In this document: one piece after another, positions 35,010-46,543 of the stretch
Position numbering within the stretch: position 1 is the stretch's first letter
How the letters are laid out: every line of letters starts with the position of its first letter
Source: Flavobacterium ammoniigenes
Lineage (GTDB): Bacteria; Bacteroidota; Bacteroidia; Flavobacteriales; Flavobacteriaceae
Length of the DNA: 64,000 nucleotides
NCBI RefSeq assembly: GCF_020886055.1
Contig: NZ_AP025184.1
Span: 1,054,001 to 1,118,000 of the forward strand
Direction: 5' to 3'
Position numbers and translations under genes: made by a program
Notes under the pieces: generated by a model
Databases searched by the model: none
Told to the model about the DNA's origin: nothing
Seen by the model: the letters and a program-made list of their open reading frames with translations, nothing else

Positions 35010-36068
35010 TTAATATCGGTAAACAAAAGCATTGATATTCATTCCTGCTCCAACCGAAGCAAAGATTAATACATCGCCCTTGTTGATTTCTTGATTTTCA
35101 ATTTTACCCTGAAGCACTTGGTCAAAAAGTGTTGGAACTGTAGCCACGCTACTGTTCCCTAAATCGTGAATGCTCATAGGCATTACATCTTTAGGAGGGG
35201 TTTTTCCGTACAATTTGTAAAAGCGATGTACAATGGCTTCATCCATTTTTTCATTGGCTTGGTGAATCAATATTTTGCTCACATCGTCAATGCCTAATCC
35301 ACTCTTTTCCAAACAGCTTTTCATGGCTGCTGGCACATTGCTTAAAGCAAATTCATAGATTTTACGACCGTACATTTTAATGTATTTGGTATCGGGATCT
35401 AAATCAGTATTGTAGGATTTCCCAAAAAATAAATATCCAGCTTCCTCATTAGCAAACGTCGCACTTTCATAGGATAACATTCCGCTTTCGTCGGTTGATG
35501 CCTCTAAAATGGAAGCGCCCGCTCCGTCTGAATAAATCATAGAATCACGATCGTGATCGTCTACCACTCTTGATAAGGTTTCTCCACCAATGACCAAACA
35601 ACGTTTTGCCATGCCCGATTTGATGAAGGCATTGGCTTGTAACACCCCTTCTATCCAGCCTGGGCAACCAAAAAGAAGGTCGTAAGCCACACATTTCGGG
35701 TTTTGGATTTGTAATTTGTTTTTGACTCTTGTTGCTAAACTCGGTAACATATCCGATTGAATAGTACCGTGTTTTACATCGCCAAAATTGTGTGCGAAAA
35801 TGATATAATCCATAGTTTCAGGGTCTATATTGGCATTGGCAATAGCCTTTTGGGCAGCAAAATAACCTAAGTCTGAGGTGGTGAATTGATCGTTGGCGTA
35901 GCGTCGGTTTTCTATTCCAGTGATACTCTTGAATTTGTTGACTACAACTTCATTTGGATGTCCGAAAGGACTTCCGTCTTCGTTTAAAAAAACATGATTA
36001 ATAAAATCGGTATTACTAATGCTTTTTTCAGGAATATAACTTCCTATTCCGCTTATTTTGATGTTCAT
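35010..36068 (-). CDS. 3-oxoacyl-ACP synthase III-like protein
   Basis: 352 residues with the KAS III triad Cys135 (LLFGCPGW), His268 (ILIHQANEK) and Asn304 (DLGNSSVAT). The family includes FabH and related thiolase-fold synthases. The segment NEDGSPFGHPNEVVVNKFKSITGI differs from house-keeping FabH, so this may be the second, specialised Bacteroidota copy. Possible roles are initiation of branched fatty acids or of a pigment or lipid pathway; unresolved. No linked biosynthetic cluster is seen. Confidence 0.85.
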   Translation of the reverse strand: MNIKISGIGSYIPEKSISNTDFINHVFLNEDGSPFGHPNEVVVNKFKSITGIENRRYANDQFTTSDLGYFAAQKAIANANIDPETMDYIIFAHNFGDVKHGTIQSDMLPSLATRVKNKLQIQNPKCVAYDLLFGCPGWIEGVLQANAFIKSGMAKRCLVIGGETLSRVVDDHDRDSMIYSDGAGASILEASTDESGMLSYESATFANEEAGYLFFGKSYNTDLDPDTKYIKMYGRKIYEFALSNVPAAMKSCLEKSGLGIDDVSKILIHQANEKMDEAIVHRFYKLYGKTPPKDVMPMSIHDLGNSSVATVPTLFDQVLQGKIENQEINKGDVLIFASVGAGMNINAFVYRY

Positions 36069-36190
36069 AAAATTATAAATTATAACACGAATTTATCCTT
36101 TTTATCCGAAATAACCACAACAAAATGGAAACGAAATCGATTTATTTCCATTATTTTAATAAAAATAGTCAAAAAACGATAATTGAAAAC

Positions 36191-36568
36191 TTATTTGTCT
36201 TGTTGGGCTATTTTTATTTGCATGATAGTAGACAAATTATGCGCTTGGTTTTTCATTCGTTCACAATTGAAGCCTTCAAAATTTTCGTTGATAGCAGCTT
36301 CAAAATGGTCGAGCCAAATCTCGAAAAGTTCTTTGGATAAATAGGATTTGGCATTGATATCCAAATGAATTTGGGTCAAATTATTGACATAGCCACCAGT
36401 TCCCAAAATAGCTTGCGACCAAAAAGTAACCAAAATAGGCAGGTGCTCTTCCAGTTTTATTTTGACCACATCGGTAAAGATGTAACTAATTTTCTCGTCG
36501 GCTAATAATTTTTTGTAGAATTCATCTACTACTAGATGAATCTCTTCGGCGGTTTGAATGTCTTTCAT
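36191..36568 (-). CDS. Group III truncated hemoglobin
   Basis: 125 residues, the typical size. Helical globin fold with EEIHLVVDEFYKKLLADEKISYIF, FWSQAILG, a His in LTQIHLDINAKSY near the proximal position, and FEIWLDHFEAAIN. Group III globins bind oxygen or NO with haem; proposed roles are NO or oxygen handling. It is downstream of and same strand as gcvP, but a terminator separates them. Confidence 0.85.
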   Translation of the reverse strand: MKDIQTAEEIHLVVDEFYKKLLADEKISYIFTDVVKIKLEEHLPILVTFWSQAILGTGGYVNNLTQIHLDINAKSYLSKELFEIWLDHFEAAINENFEGFNCERMKNQAHNLSTIMQIKIAQQDK

Positions 36569-36592
36569 TTAGTTCAATTTGCGAGAGTTTCG

Positions 36593-36635
36593 TTTATAAA
36601 AAAGGGTTCAATTTTTTCAACTGAACCCTTTCGTG
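36593..36635 (-). terminator. Intrinsic terminator of gcvP
   Basis: TGAACCCTTT/AAAGGGTTCA stem (36601-36610 with 36622-36631), 11-nt loop, and a T-run on the minus strand. Confidence 0.8.
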
Positions 36636-36651
36636 TATTGGATTATTTGAA

Positions 36652-39495
36652 TTACATATATGCTTCAATTGGAGCGCATGAGCAAACTAAATTTCGATCG
36701 CCATATGCATCATCTACACGACGAACGCTTGGCCAAAATTTATTTTCAGCAATGTACTCCAATGGGAAAGCAGCTTGTTCTCTGGTGTATGGAAAATTCC
36801 AAACATCGGCCGTTAACATCGCTTGGGTGTGAGGCGCATTGTGTAAAACTGTATTATGATCCTCAGCAGTAGCTACCGCAATTTCTTTTCTAATAGCAAT
36901 CATCGCATCGCAAAAACGATCCAGCTCAGCTACATCTTCAGATTCGGTTGGTTCAATCATCAAAGTTCCAGCTACAGGGAAGGAAACGGTTGGTGCGTGA
37001 AAACCATAATCCATCAAACGTTTAGCAATATCTGTAACTTCAACACCTTGTTGTTTGAAAGCACGACAATCCAAAATCATTTCGTGCGCTGCTCTTCCCA
37101 TTTCGCCTGAATATAAAACAGGGTAGTGGTCTTCTAAGCGCGCTTTCATATAATTGGCATTCAAAATTGCATATTTAGTAGCATTGGTCAATCCTTCTGA
37201 ACCTAACATCGAAATGTAGCCATACGAAATTAAACATACTAAAGCCGAACCATAAGGTGCTGCCGAGATGGCTGAAATCGCTTGGTTGCCACCTGTTGGG
37301 ATAATTGGGTTGGTTGGTAAAAATGGAACGAGTTTTTCGTTGACACAAATTGGTCCAACACCCGGGCCGCCACCACCGTGCGGAATAGCAAAGGTTTTAT
37401 GTAAGTTCAAGTGACAAACGTCAGCGCCAATGGTTGCGGGATTAGTTAATCCTACTTGCGCATTCATATTGGCACCATCCATATAGACTAATCCACCATT
37501 TTCGTGAATCAAATTGGTAATTTCAATAATGGTACTTTCAAATACTCCGTGAGTCGAAGGGTAAGTAACCATTAATGCAGACAAACGATCTTTGTACTCA
37601 ATAGCTCTAGCGCGTAAATCTTCTACATCAATATTTCCTTCTGGAGTTGTTTTGGTTACAATGATTTCCATTCCTGCCATAGCTGCCGAAGCCGGATTCG
37701 TTCCGTGTGCCGAAGAAGGAATTAAACACACATTTCTGTGGTGATCGCCTCTCGATAAATGATAAGCTCTGATGGTCATCAAACCAGCATATTCTCCTTG
37801 TGCTCCCGAATTAGGTTGTAAAGTAGTTCCGGCAAAACCAGTCACTACATTCAATTGTTGTTCTAATTTTTTCAACATGATTTGGTAGCCTTCCGCTTGT
37901 TCAATTGGAGCAAACGGGTGAATGCTATTCCAATTGGCCATAGATAAGGGTAACATTTCAGCTGCAGCGTTTAATTTCATGGTACAAGAACCCAAAGAAA
38001 TCATCGAGTGATTTAACGATAAATCTTTTCGTTCTAATTTTTTAATGTATCGCATCAACTGACTTTCAGAATGATGGTTGTTGAATACGTCGTGTTGCAA
38101 GAATGTTGAGGTTCTTTCTAAATTTTTAGGAACCATTGTTTCATTTGCCAATTGCTCAATTGTCACATTTGGTTTTCCTAATGCTTCCGCAAAAATGACA
38201 ACAATTTGGTTGAGATCTGCCAATGAAGTTGTTTCGTTCAACGCAATCGAAATTGTTTCGTTGTCTACATAAAAGAAATTGACTTCATTTTTCTCGGCTA
38301 CGGCTTTTACTTTTACAGCAACGGCTTTCACCAAAAGGGTGTCAAAGAAAGCAGAATTAGTTTGGTAAACTCCTAATTGATTTAAGGCATCCGCCAAGCT
38401 TACTGCTGATGCGTGCACTTTATTGGCAATATATTTCAAACCTTTTGGTCCGTGAAACACGGCATACATTCCAGCCATAACAGCTAATAATACTTGAGCT
38501 GTACAGATATTTGAAGTTGCTTTTTCACGTTTGATGTGTTGTTCGCGAGTACCTAACGCCATTCGCAAAGCGCGGTTACCATTAGCGTCAATAGTCACTC
38601 CAATGATTCTTCCTGGCATGGAACGTTTGTGTTCTTCTTTGGTTGCAAAAAAAGCAGCATGCGGTCCACCATAACCCATTGGAATTCCAAAACGTTGGGA
38701 AGTTCCTACCACTACATCAGCTCCCATTTCTCCTGGAGGAGTTAACTTAGCCAAAGATAATAGATCGGCGGCTACGGCAACTTTGATTTCGTTTGCATGT
38801 GCTTTGGTAATAAAACCAGTATAATCGTTTACTTGTCCAAATTTGCCTGGGTATTGTAAAATTGCAGCAAAGAAATCCGATGAAAAATCGAAGGTTTCAT
38901 GGTTTCCAACTACTAATTCTATTCCTTTTGGAGTAGCACGAGTTTGTAAAACCGATAAAGTTTGAGGTAATATTTCTTCTGAAACGAAGAGTTTATTAAT
39001 GTTATTTTTCTTTTGGTCGCGAGTACGAACGTCAAAAAGTAAAGCCATGGCTTCTGCCGCTGCAGTACCTTCATCTAATAAGGAAGCATTGGCAATTTCC
39101 ATACCGGTCAACTCAATAATTGTGGTTTGGTAGTTTAAAATCGCCTCCAAACGACCTTGAGCAATCTCTGCTTGGTAGGGTGTGTAGGCAGTATACCAAC
39201 CTGGATTTTCAAAAATATTTCGTTGAATTACAGCTGGAATTGCAGCAGGGTGATACCCTAAACCAATATACGATTTGAACACTTTATTTTTGTTTCCCAA
39301 TTCTTGAATATGACTTAGGTATTCAAACTCTGTCATTGGAGCATCTAACTCTAAGTCCTTTTTTAGACGAATGTCAGCCGGAATTGTTTCTGCAATTAAT
39401 TGTTCAAGTGAGTCAACTCCGATGGTTTTAAAAAGGTGTTGAAGGTCACTTTCTCTTGGGCCTATATGGCGTAAAGCAAATGCATCTGTTTTCAT
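36652..39495 (-). CDS. gcvP: Glycine dehydrogenase (decarboxylating), P-protein
   Basis: 947 residues, the full single-chain form. N-terminal signature RHIGPRESDLQHLF, GLGYHPAAIPAVIQRNI, and the PLP-binding Lys in NLHKTFAIPHGGGGPG about residue 700. It decarboxylates glycine and loads the aminomethyl group onto the H-protein lipoate. gcvT and gcvH are not in this window. Promoter element TACTTTTG at 39565-39572. Confidence 0.97.
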   Translation of the reverse strand: MKTDAFALRHIGPRESDLQHLFKTIGVDSLEQLIAETIPADIRLKKDLELDAPMTEFEYLSHIQELGNKNKVFKSYIGLGYHPAAIPAVIQRNIFENPGWYTAYTPYQAEIAQGRLEAILNYQTTIIELTGMEIANASLLDEGTAAAEAMALLFDVRTRDQKKNNINKLFVSEEILPQTLSVLQTRATPKGIELVVGNHETFDFSSDFFAAILQYPGKFGQVNDYTGFITKAHANEIKVAVAADLLSLAKLTPPGEMGADVVVGTSQRFGIPMGYGGPHAAFFATKEEHKRSMPGRIIGVTIDANGNRALRMALGTREQHIKREKATSNICTAQVLLAVMAGMYAVFHGPKGLKYIANKVHASAVSLADALNQLGVYQTNSAFFDTLLVKAVAVKVKAVAEKNEVNFFYVDNETISIALNETTSLADLNQIVVIFAEALGKPNVTIEQLANETMVPKNLERTSTFLQHDVFNNHHSESQLMRYIKKLERKDLSLNHSMISLGSCTMKLNAAAEMLPLSMANWNSIHPFAPIEQAEGYQIMLKKLEQQLNVVTGFAGTTLQPNSGAQGEYAGLMTIRAYHLSRGDHHRNVCLIPSSAHGTNPASAAMAGMEIIVTKTTPEGNIDVEDLRARAIEYKDRLSALMVTYPSTHGVFESTIIEITNLIHENGGLVYMDGANMNAQVGLTNPATIGADVCHLNLHKTFAIPHGGGGPGVGPICVNEKLVPFLPTNPIIPTGGNQAISAISAAPYGSALVCLISYGYISMLGSEGLTNATKYAILNANYMKARLEDHYPVLYSGEMGRAAHEMILDCRAFKQQGVEVTDIAKRLMDYGFHAPTVSFPVAGTLMIEPTESEDVAELDRFCDAMIAIRKEIAVATAEDHNTVLHNAPHTQAMLTADVWNFPYTREQAAFPLEYIAENKFWPSVRRVDDAYGDRNLVCSCAPIEAYM

Positions 39496-39564
39496 TTATA
39501 TAAAATAAAAGTAAATTGGATTGTGATTTAATTCGCTGTTGTTTTCAAACAAAGAATTCGCGAA

Positions 39565-39572
39565 CAAAAGTA
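39565..39572 (-). promoter_or_regulatory. -7 element (TACTTTTG) of gcvP
   Basis: Exact TAnnTTTG, about 69 nt before the start codon. A TTG lies 25 nt further upstream, slightly too far. The long leader was checked by eye for glycine-riboswitch features; none were recognised. Confidence 0.5.
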
Positions 39573-39632
39573 ATTATTATACTTGTATTTTTAAGTTCAA
39601 CAAATGGTAATATTTTGAGAATTTGTTAACCA

Positions 39633-39666
39633 AAATCCAGTCTTATTAACAGATTTGCTAGTTTTG
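39633..39666 (+). promoter_or_regulatory. Promoter (TTG-N23-TAGTTTTG) four bases before the start codon
   Basis: TTG at 39633-39635 and TAGTTTTG at 39659-39666; the bases taaa separate it from ATG 39671. Predicts a leaderless transcript. Confidence 0.6.
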
Positions 39667-39670
39667 TAAA

Positions 39671-40411
39671 ATGCTTGCATTTAGAAAAATAGTTGATTTT
39701 TACATTCAATCCTCCATACATGTTGGGTTTGCCGTATTTTGTTTAGTTCAGCTTAGTGTTCAACAATGGAATAGTTACTCTTTTTTGGTTTTGTTTGGAA
39801 CCATTGTGGGGTATAATTTTTTGAAATATTCCGAATGGTTTTTCTCTACTCATTTTTTTCGAATCCAGTACATTGGAATACTTGTAGTTACTTTGATTTC
39901 AGCCATAGGGTTTTCTTGGTTATTTTTGCAGCAAGACGCAACGGTACAGTTAAATTTAATTCTTGCTTTTGGACTGGTAGTTTTATATCCATTGGTTCGA
40001 AAAATAGGTTGGCTAAAACCGTTTTATGTGAGTTTTGTGGTGAGTTATATTACGTTGTTTGTTCCGCTCAAAAGTGATGTAGATGTGATTGTGTTATTTG
40101 TCCAACGGTTTTTATTGTTATCAAGCGTGATGATTCCGTTTGAAATTTTGGACAGTTCAAAAGATGCAGTAGCAATGAAAACATTGCCCCATTGTTTTGG
40201 AATACCAAGAACCAAACAAATAGGCTATGGGTTGGTAGGGTTGTTTTGTATGACTTCATTTCATACACTATCCTTACACTATCCCTACTTTATCTATGCA
40301 TTATCTTCCCTAATAGCAATTTATTTTTCGGATGAAAAAAGGAGTTGGTATTATACTTCTTTTTGGGTGGAAAGTTTGCCGATTTTCTGGCTAGTTGTTT
40401 TGCTTTTTTAG
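39671..40411 (+). CDS. Polytopic membrane protein, UbiA-prenyltransferase-like
   Basis: 246 residues with about seven or eight hydrophobic helices. The segment FEILDSSKDAVAMKTLPHCFGIPRTKQIG resembles the second Asp motif (DxxxD ... K) of UbiA-family prenyltransferases, while the first motif (NDxxDxxxD) is replaced by YNFLKYSEWFF. It may therefore be an inactive or altered family member. Function unknown; monocistronic with its own promoter. Confidence 0.6.
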   Translation: MLAFRKIVDFYIQSSIHVGFAVFCLVQLSVQQWNSYSFLVLFGTIVGYNFLKYSEWFFSTHFFRIQYIGILVVTLISAIGFSWLFLQQDATVQLNLILAFGLVVLYPLVRKIGWLKPFYVSFVVSYITLFVPLKSDVDVIVLFVQRFLLLSSVMIPFEILDSSKDAVAMKTLPHCFGIPRTKQIGYGLVGLFCMTSFHTLSLHYPYFIYALSSLIAIYFSDEKRSWYYTSFWVESLPIFWLVVLLF

Positions 40412-40460
40412 CTAATTATAAATTTTCGAAACAGAATTTTATTAAATTAGCTTAAAATAG

Positions 40461-42773
<2,313 letters not shown>

Positions 42774-42774
<1 letters not shown>

Positions 42775-43808
42775 TGAAAAATCAATTCCAAATTATACAG
42801 GCTTTTTTTCCTCATGCAAAAGAGGTGACAATTGAACCCATCCTAGGTGGTTTGATCAATACTACTTTTAGTGTGCAAATACAAAATGAGCAGCAGTGTA
42901 GTAACTATATTTTGCAACAAATCAACACGGCTGTTTTTCAAAATCCAAAAACGATTCAAGCCAATATTACTGTAGTAAGTAACTTTTTAAAATCAAAAAA
43001 GTATCCCCATCCTGTGTTGGAATTATGTCCCACAGTTGAAGGGGAAACTGAAACAGTTTATGATGGTGGTACGTGGCGACTTTTAGCACAAATTGAAAAT
43101 AGTTACACCATCAATGTAGTTCAAAATACGGAACAGGCACATGCAATCGGAGCTTTTTTTGGTCAATTCTACACCTTTTTAAACGGAATTGATCTTCACC
43201 AAATCCAAGCGGTTTTGCCCCATTTTTTGGATACCAAAAGCAGGCTAGTTGCTTTTGAACTTGCATTGCAATCGGCTAATTCATCGCGTTTAATTGAAGC
43301 CAATGAATCAATACAATGGATGGTAAAACACCTAGACTTACCACAAAAATGGATACAACTTCAGGAACAAAAAGAGTTGTCTGTTCGTCTCATTCATGCC
43401 GATCCAAAAATCAGCAATGTGCTTTTTGACTCCGTTACCCACCAACCCAAAGCGATTATCGATTGGGATACCTTAATGCAGGGCACCATTTTATACGATT
43501 ACGGCGATATGATTCGTTCGTATACCAATACAAAACCAGAAGACGATCCCAATCCAGAAGGAGTGTTCAATGCCGACTTGTACCGCGCTTTAACAGATGG
43601 TTTTTTGACTGAAACACGTGCTTTCTTAACCAAAGTCGAATTGGAAAACTTACCCTATGCGCCGCAGGTGATCATTTATATTCAGGCTTTACGTTTTTTA
43701 ACCGATTATTTGAATGGGGATGTGTATTACCAATGCAGCTATCCGAAACAAAATCTAAATCGCACCAAAAATCAAATCAACCTATTAAAGAATATTTTGA
43801 AAGTCTAG
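42774..43808 (+). CDS. Aminoglycoside-phosphotransferase-fold sugar kinase, NahK-like
   Basis: 344 residues from ATG 42774, which overlaps the previous stop (TAATG). Kinase motifs: IEPILGGLINTTFSV (nucleotide loop), catalytic Asp210 and Asn215 in HADPKISNVLFD, and the metal-binding IIDWDT (Asp230, Asp232). N-acetylhexosamine 1-kinase (NahK) belongs to this family and feeds a nucleotidyltransferase, as the gene order suggests here. Assignment to N-acetylhexosamines is inference. Confidence 0.78.
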
Positions 43809-43810
43809 TT

Positions 43811-43918
43811 TTAGGGCGTTCCCTGTTTGCTTCGTGCCTCGCAATGACAGGGTCTGGCTTTCGGCTGTATCTCTACGTTGCACTTCGAGGATGCCGCCTC
43901 AATCCCTAACGCAATAGC
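43811..43918. repeat. Extragenic structured repeat, more GC-rich than its surroundings
   Basis: The gap between the kinase and the M3 peptidase holds a GC-richer block with CCCTGT...ACAGGG (43821-43826 with 43847-43852), then ggctttcggctgtatc and gatgccgcctcaatccctaacg. From memory very similar text occurs in many intergenic spaces of Flavobacterium genomes, so I read it as one copy of a dispersed palindromic repeat. Confidence 0.55.
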
Positions 43919-43924
43919 AACAAT

Positions 43925-45952
43925 TTAAATCAAACCTGCGCGTTTCAACAACGCCTCTGGTTTTGGTTCTTGACCTCTGAAACGTTTGTACAATGTCATT
44001 GGGTGCTCGGTACCGCCTTTAGATAAGATATTGTCTTTGAATTTTGTAGCGACTTCTGTGTTGAAAATTCCTTTTTCTTGAAAATAAGCAAAAGCATCGG
44101 CATCCAAAACTTCGGCCCATTTGTAACTGTAATATCCAGACGAATAACCTCCCTGAAAAATATGAGAAAACGACACGCTCATACAATTTTCGGCTACATC
44201 TGGATACAAACTGGTACCTTCAAAAGCCACTTTTTCAAAGGCTTTAATATCTGTAATATCCGTTGGATTAGTACTGTGAAAGGCCATGTCTAATAAGCCA
44301 AAACTCAATTGGCGTAAAGTGGCCATGCCTTCTAAGAAACTCGCACTTTCTTTGATTTTTTCGACATAGTCTTGTGGAATGATTTCGCCTGTTTCATAAT
44401 GTTTGGCAAACAATGCCAAAGCTTCCGGTTCGTAACACCAGTTTTCCATCATTTGCGAAGGCAATTCAACAAAATCCCAAAACACAGACGTTCCTGATAG
44501 ACTAGGATAGTTAGTATTGGCTAACATGCCATGCAAACCGTGTCCAAATTCATGAAACAAAGTAGTCACTTCGTTAAAAGTTAATAGCGAAGGTTTGGTT
44601 GGAGTAGGCGGAGTAAAATTGCACACATTAGAAATATGGGGTCTTTCGTTTACACCATTTTGAATGTATTGCGGTTTGAACGAAGTCATCCAAGCACCGT
44701 TGCGTTTGCCTTTTCTTGGAAAAAAATCGGCATAGAATAGTGCTACTAATTCGTTTTTGTCATCGACAACTTCAAAAGTTTGCACGTCAGCGTGGTATTT
44801 TTCAATGGTGTCAATTTTTTTGAATGTCAATCCAAATAATTTATTGGCAATTGTAAAGGCGCCTTGCAACACATTTTCTAATTGGAAATAGGGTTTCAAA
44901 ATTTCGTCGTCCAAATTGAAAAGTTTTTGTTTCAATTTTTCTGAATAATAGGGTCCGTCCCATTTTTCTAATTGCTCAATGCCGTTTAGTTCTTTCGCGA
45001 AAGCGGTTAATTGGGCCAACTCTTTTTCGGCAGCCGGTTTGGCTTTGGCTAACAAATCATTCAAAAACGTTTTAACCTGATCAGGATGTTGCGCCATACG
45101 CTCTTCTAAAACAAAGTGTGCATGAGTTTCATACCCTAATAAATTAGCTCTTTCGTAACGCAGTTTGGCAATTTGTAAGGTGATTTTTTGATTGTCGAAT
45201 GCATTGTTTTGAAAGGCTTTTTTTCCTGCAGCAATACTAATTTCTTTTCTCAATTCACGATTGTCAGCATAGGTGACAAAAGGTAAATAACTCGGAAAGT
45301 CTAGGGTAAAAATCCATCCTTCTTTTGCTTTTGATTCGGCCAAAGAACGAGCCATTTCTATAACACCTTCTGGTAAACCTTTTAAGTCGGCTTCGGTAGT
45401 AATGTGCAATTCGTAATTGTTGGTTTCGGCCAACACATTTTCGCCAAAAGTCAATTTTAGTTTAGCTAATTGAGTGTCAATTTCGCGTAAGCGTACTTTT
45501 TTATCCTCAGAAAGTAAGGCGCCGTTGCGAGCAAAACTTTTGTATTTTTTATCTAATAATGTGGCTTGCTCTGGTGTTAAGGTCAGTTCGTCTTTTTGAT
45601 CGTATACGGCTTTCACTCTGTGGAATAATCCTTCGTTTAATGAAATATCATTGCTGAAAGCAGTAAGTAAAGGCGATACTTCTTGTGCAATTTTTTGCAT
45701 TTCGTCAGAAGTTTCAGCCGAATTCAAATTGAAAAAAATCGACGATAAACGATCCAAAGTTTGGCCTGAAAAATCCAAGGCCTCGATGGTATTTTCAAAT
45801 GTGGGTTGTTCTGGATTGTTTGTAATGGTGTCAATTTCGGCACGCGCTGCTGCAATAGTGGTTTCAAAAGCAGCTTGGTAATCGCTCATTTGAATTTGAG
45901 CAAAGGGTGCCGAGTTATATGGGGTTGTGTACGTTGAGGTTAAGATAGTCAT
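43925..45952 (-). CDS. M3-family oligopeptidase (Dcp/OpdA type)
   Basis: 675 residues. Zinc motif HEFGHGLH in EVTTLFHEFGHGLHGM about residue 470, and the family C-terminal part GGYSSGYYSYKWAEVLDADAFAYF. No signal peptide, so cytoplasmic. It cleaves short peptides; the length fits Dcp (peptidyl-dipeptidase) and oligopeptidase A. Confidence 0.93.
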   Translation of the reverse strand: MTILTSTYTTPYNSAPFAQIQMSDYQAAFETTIAAARAEIDTITNNPEQPTFENTIEALDFSGQTLDRLSSIFFNLNSAETSDEMQKIAQEVSPLLTAFSNDISLNEGLFHRVKAVYDQKDELTLTPEQATLLDKKYKSFARNGALLSEDKKVRLREIDTQLAKLKLTFGENVLAETNNYELHITTEADLKGLPEGVIEMARSLAESKAKEGWIFTLDFPSYLPFVTYADNRELRKEISIAAGKKAFQNNAFDNQKITLQIAKLRYERANLLGYETHAHFVLEERMAQHPDQVKTFLNDLLAKAKPAAEKELAQLTAFAKELNGIEQLEKWDGPYYSEKLKQKLFNLDDEILKPYFQLENVLQGAFTIANKLFGLTFKKIDTIEKYHADVQTFEVVDDKNELVALFYADFFPRKGKRNGAWMTSFKPQYIQNGVNERPHISNVCNFTPPTPTKPSLLTFNEVTTLFHEFGHGLHGMLANTNYPSLSGTSVFWDFVELPSQMMENWCYEPEALALFAKHYETGEIIPQDYVEKIKESASFLEGMATLRQLSFGLLDMAFHSTNPTDITDIKAFEKVAFEGTSLYPDVAENCMSVSFSHIFQGGYSSGYYSYKWAEVLDADAFAYFQEKGIFNTEVATKFKDNILSKGGTEHPMTLYKRFRGQEPKPEALLKRAGLI

Positions 45953-45973
45953 TTACAATAGTTTTTTAAATAA

Positions 45974-46033
45974 GTAAGGGATCAAGAATAGTTAAGAACG
46001 GTTAATATTTCTTAATTTTTCTTGATCCCTTAC
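45974..46033 (-). terminator. Long two-part hairpin downstream of purE
   Basis: Outer 15-bp perfect stem GTAAGGGATCAAGAA/TTCTTGATCCCTTAC and an inner 7-bp stem TTAAGAA/TTCTTAA. It follows purE on the minus strand by about 14 nt and precedes the M3 gene, but lacks a good T-run, so it may protect or process the mRNA instead of simply terminating. Confidence 0.6.
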
Positions 46034-46047
46034 AGATGTTTTATAAT

Positions 46048-46533
46048 TTATTTTTTCAATCCTTCAGAGGCTTTGATGACCGCTTCTTTTAGATTTTGTT
46101 TGTAAGCAATAATTCGGTTTAAAATAGTTGCATCTGCACTTCCGATGATTTGAGCTGCTAAAATTCCTGCGTTTTTAGCTCCGTTCAAAGCTACTGTAGC
46201 TACTGGAACTCCGCCTGGCATTTGCAAGATCGATAAAACTGAATCCCAACCGTCAATTGAATTGCTTGATTTCACGGGCACTCCGATAACTGGAAGCGGA
46301 CTCATAGACGCTACCATTCCAGGTAAATGTGCCGCACCACCAGCGCCTGCTATAATTACCGAAATTCCTCTTTCGTGTGCTTTTGTGCTGAAATCAAATA
46401 ATTTTTCAGGAGTTCGGTGCGCCGAAACAATATCGACTTCGGTTTCGATTCCAAATTCTTTTAAAATGTCGATGGCGTCTTGCATTACCGGCATATCCGA
46501 AATGCTTCCCATGATGATGGCTACTGTACTCAT
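46048..46533 (-). CDS. purE: N5-carboxyaminoimidazole ribonucleotide mutase
   Basis: 161 residues, full length. Signature VAIIMGSISDMPVMQDA, SAHRTPEKLFDF, IAGAGGAAHLPGM and PVKSSNSIDGWDSVLSI. Moves CO2 from N5 to C4 in purine synthesis, following PurK, whose gene ends 10 bp upstream. Confidence 0.96.
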   Translation of the reverse strand: MSTVAIIMGSISDMPVMQDAIDILKEFGIETEVDIVSAHRTPEKLFDFSTKAHERGISVIIAGAGGAAHLPGMVASMSPLPVIGVPVKSSNSIDGWDSVLSILQMPGGVPVATVALNGAKNAGILAAQIIGSADATILNRIIAYKQNLKEAVIKASEGLKK

Positions 46534-46543
46534 TGTTGTCTAT

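Noticed and set aside
36191..36568. Truncated globin and gcvP as one operon
   Set aside because: A clear terminator (36593-36635) lies between them.
39496..39670. Possible glycine riboswitch upstream of gcvP
   Set aside because: No paired glycine-aptamer core could be recognised in this AT-rich leader; only a promoter element was supported.
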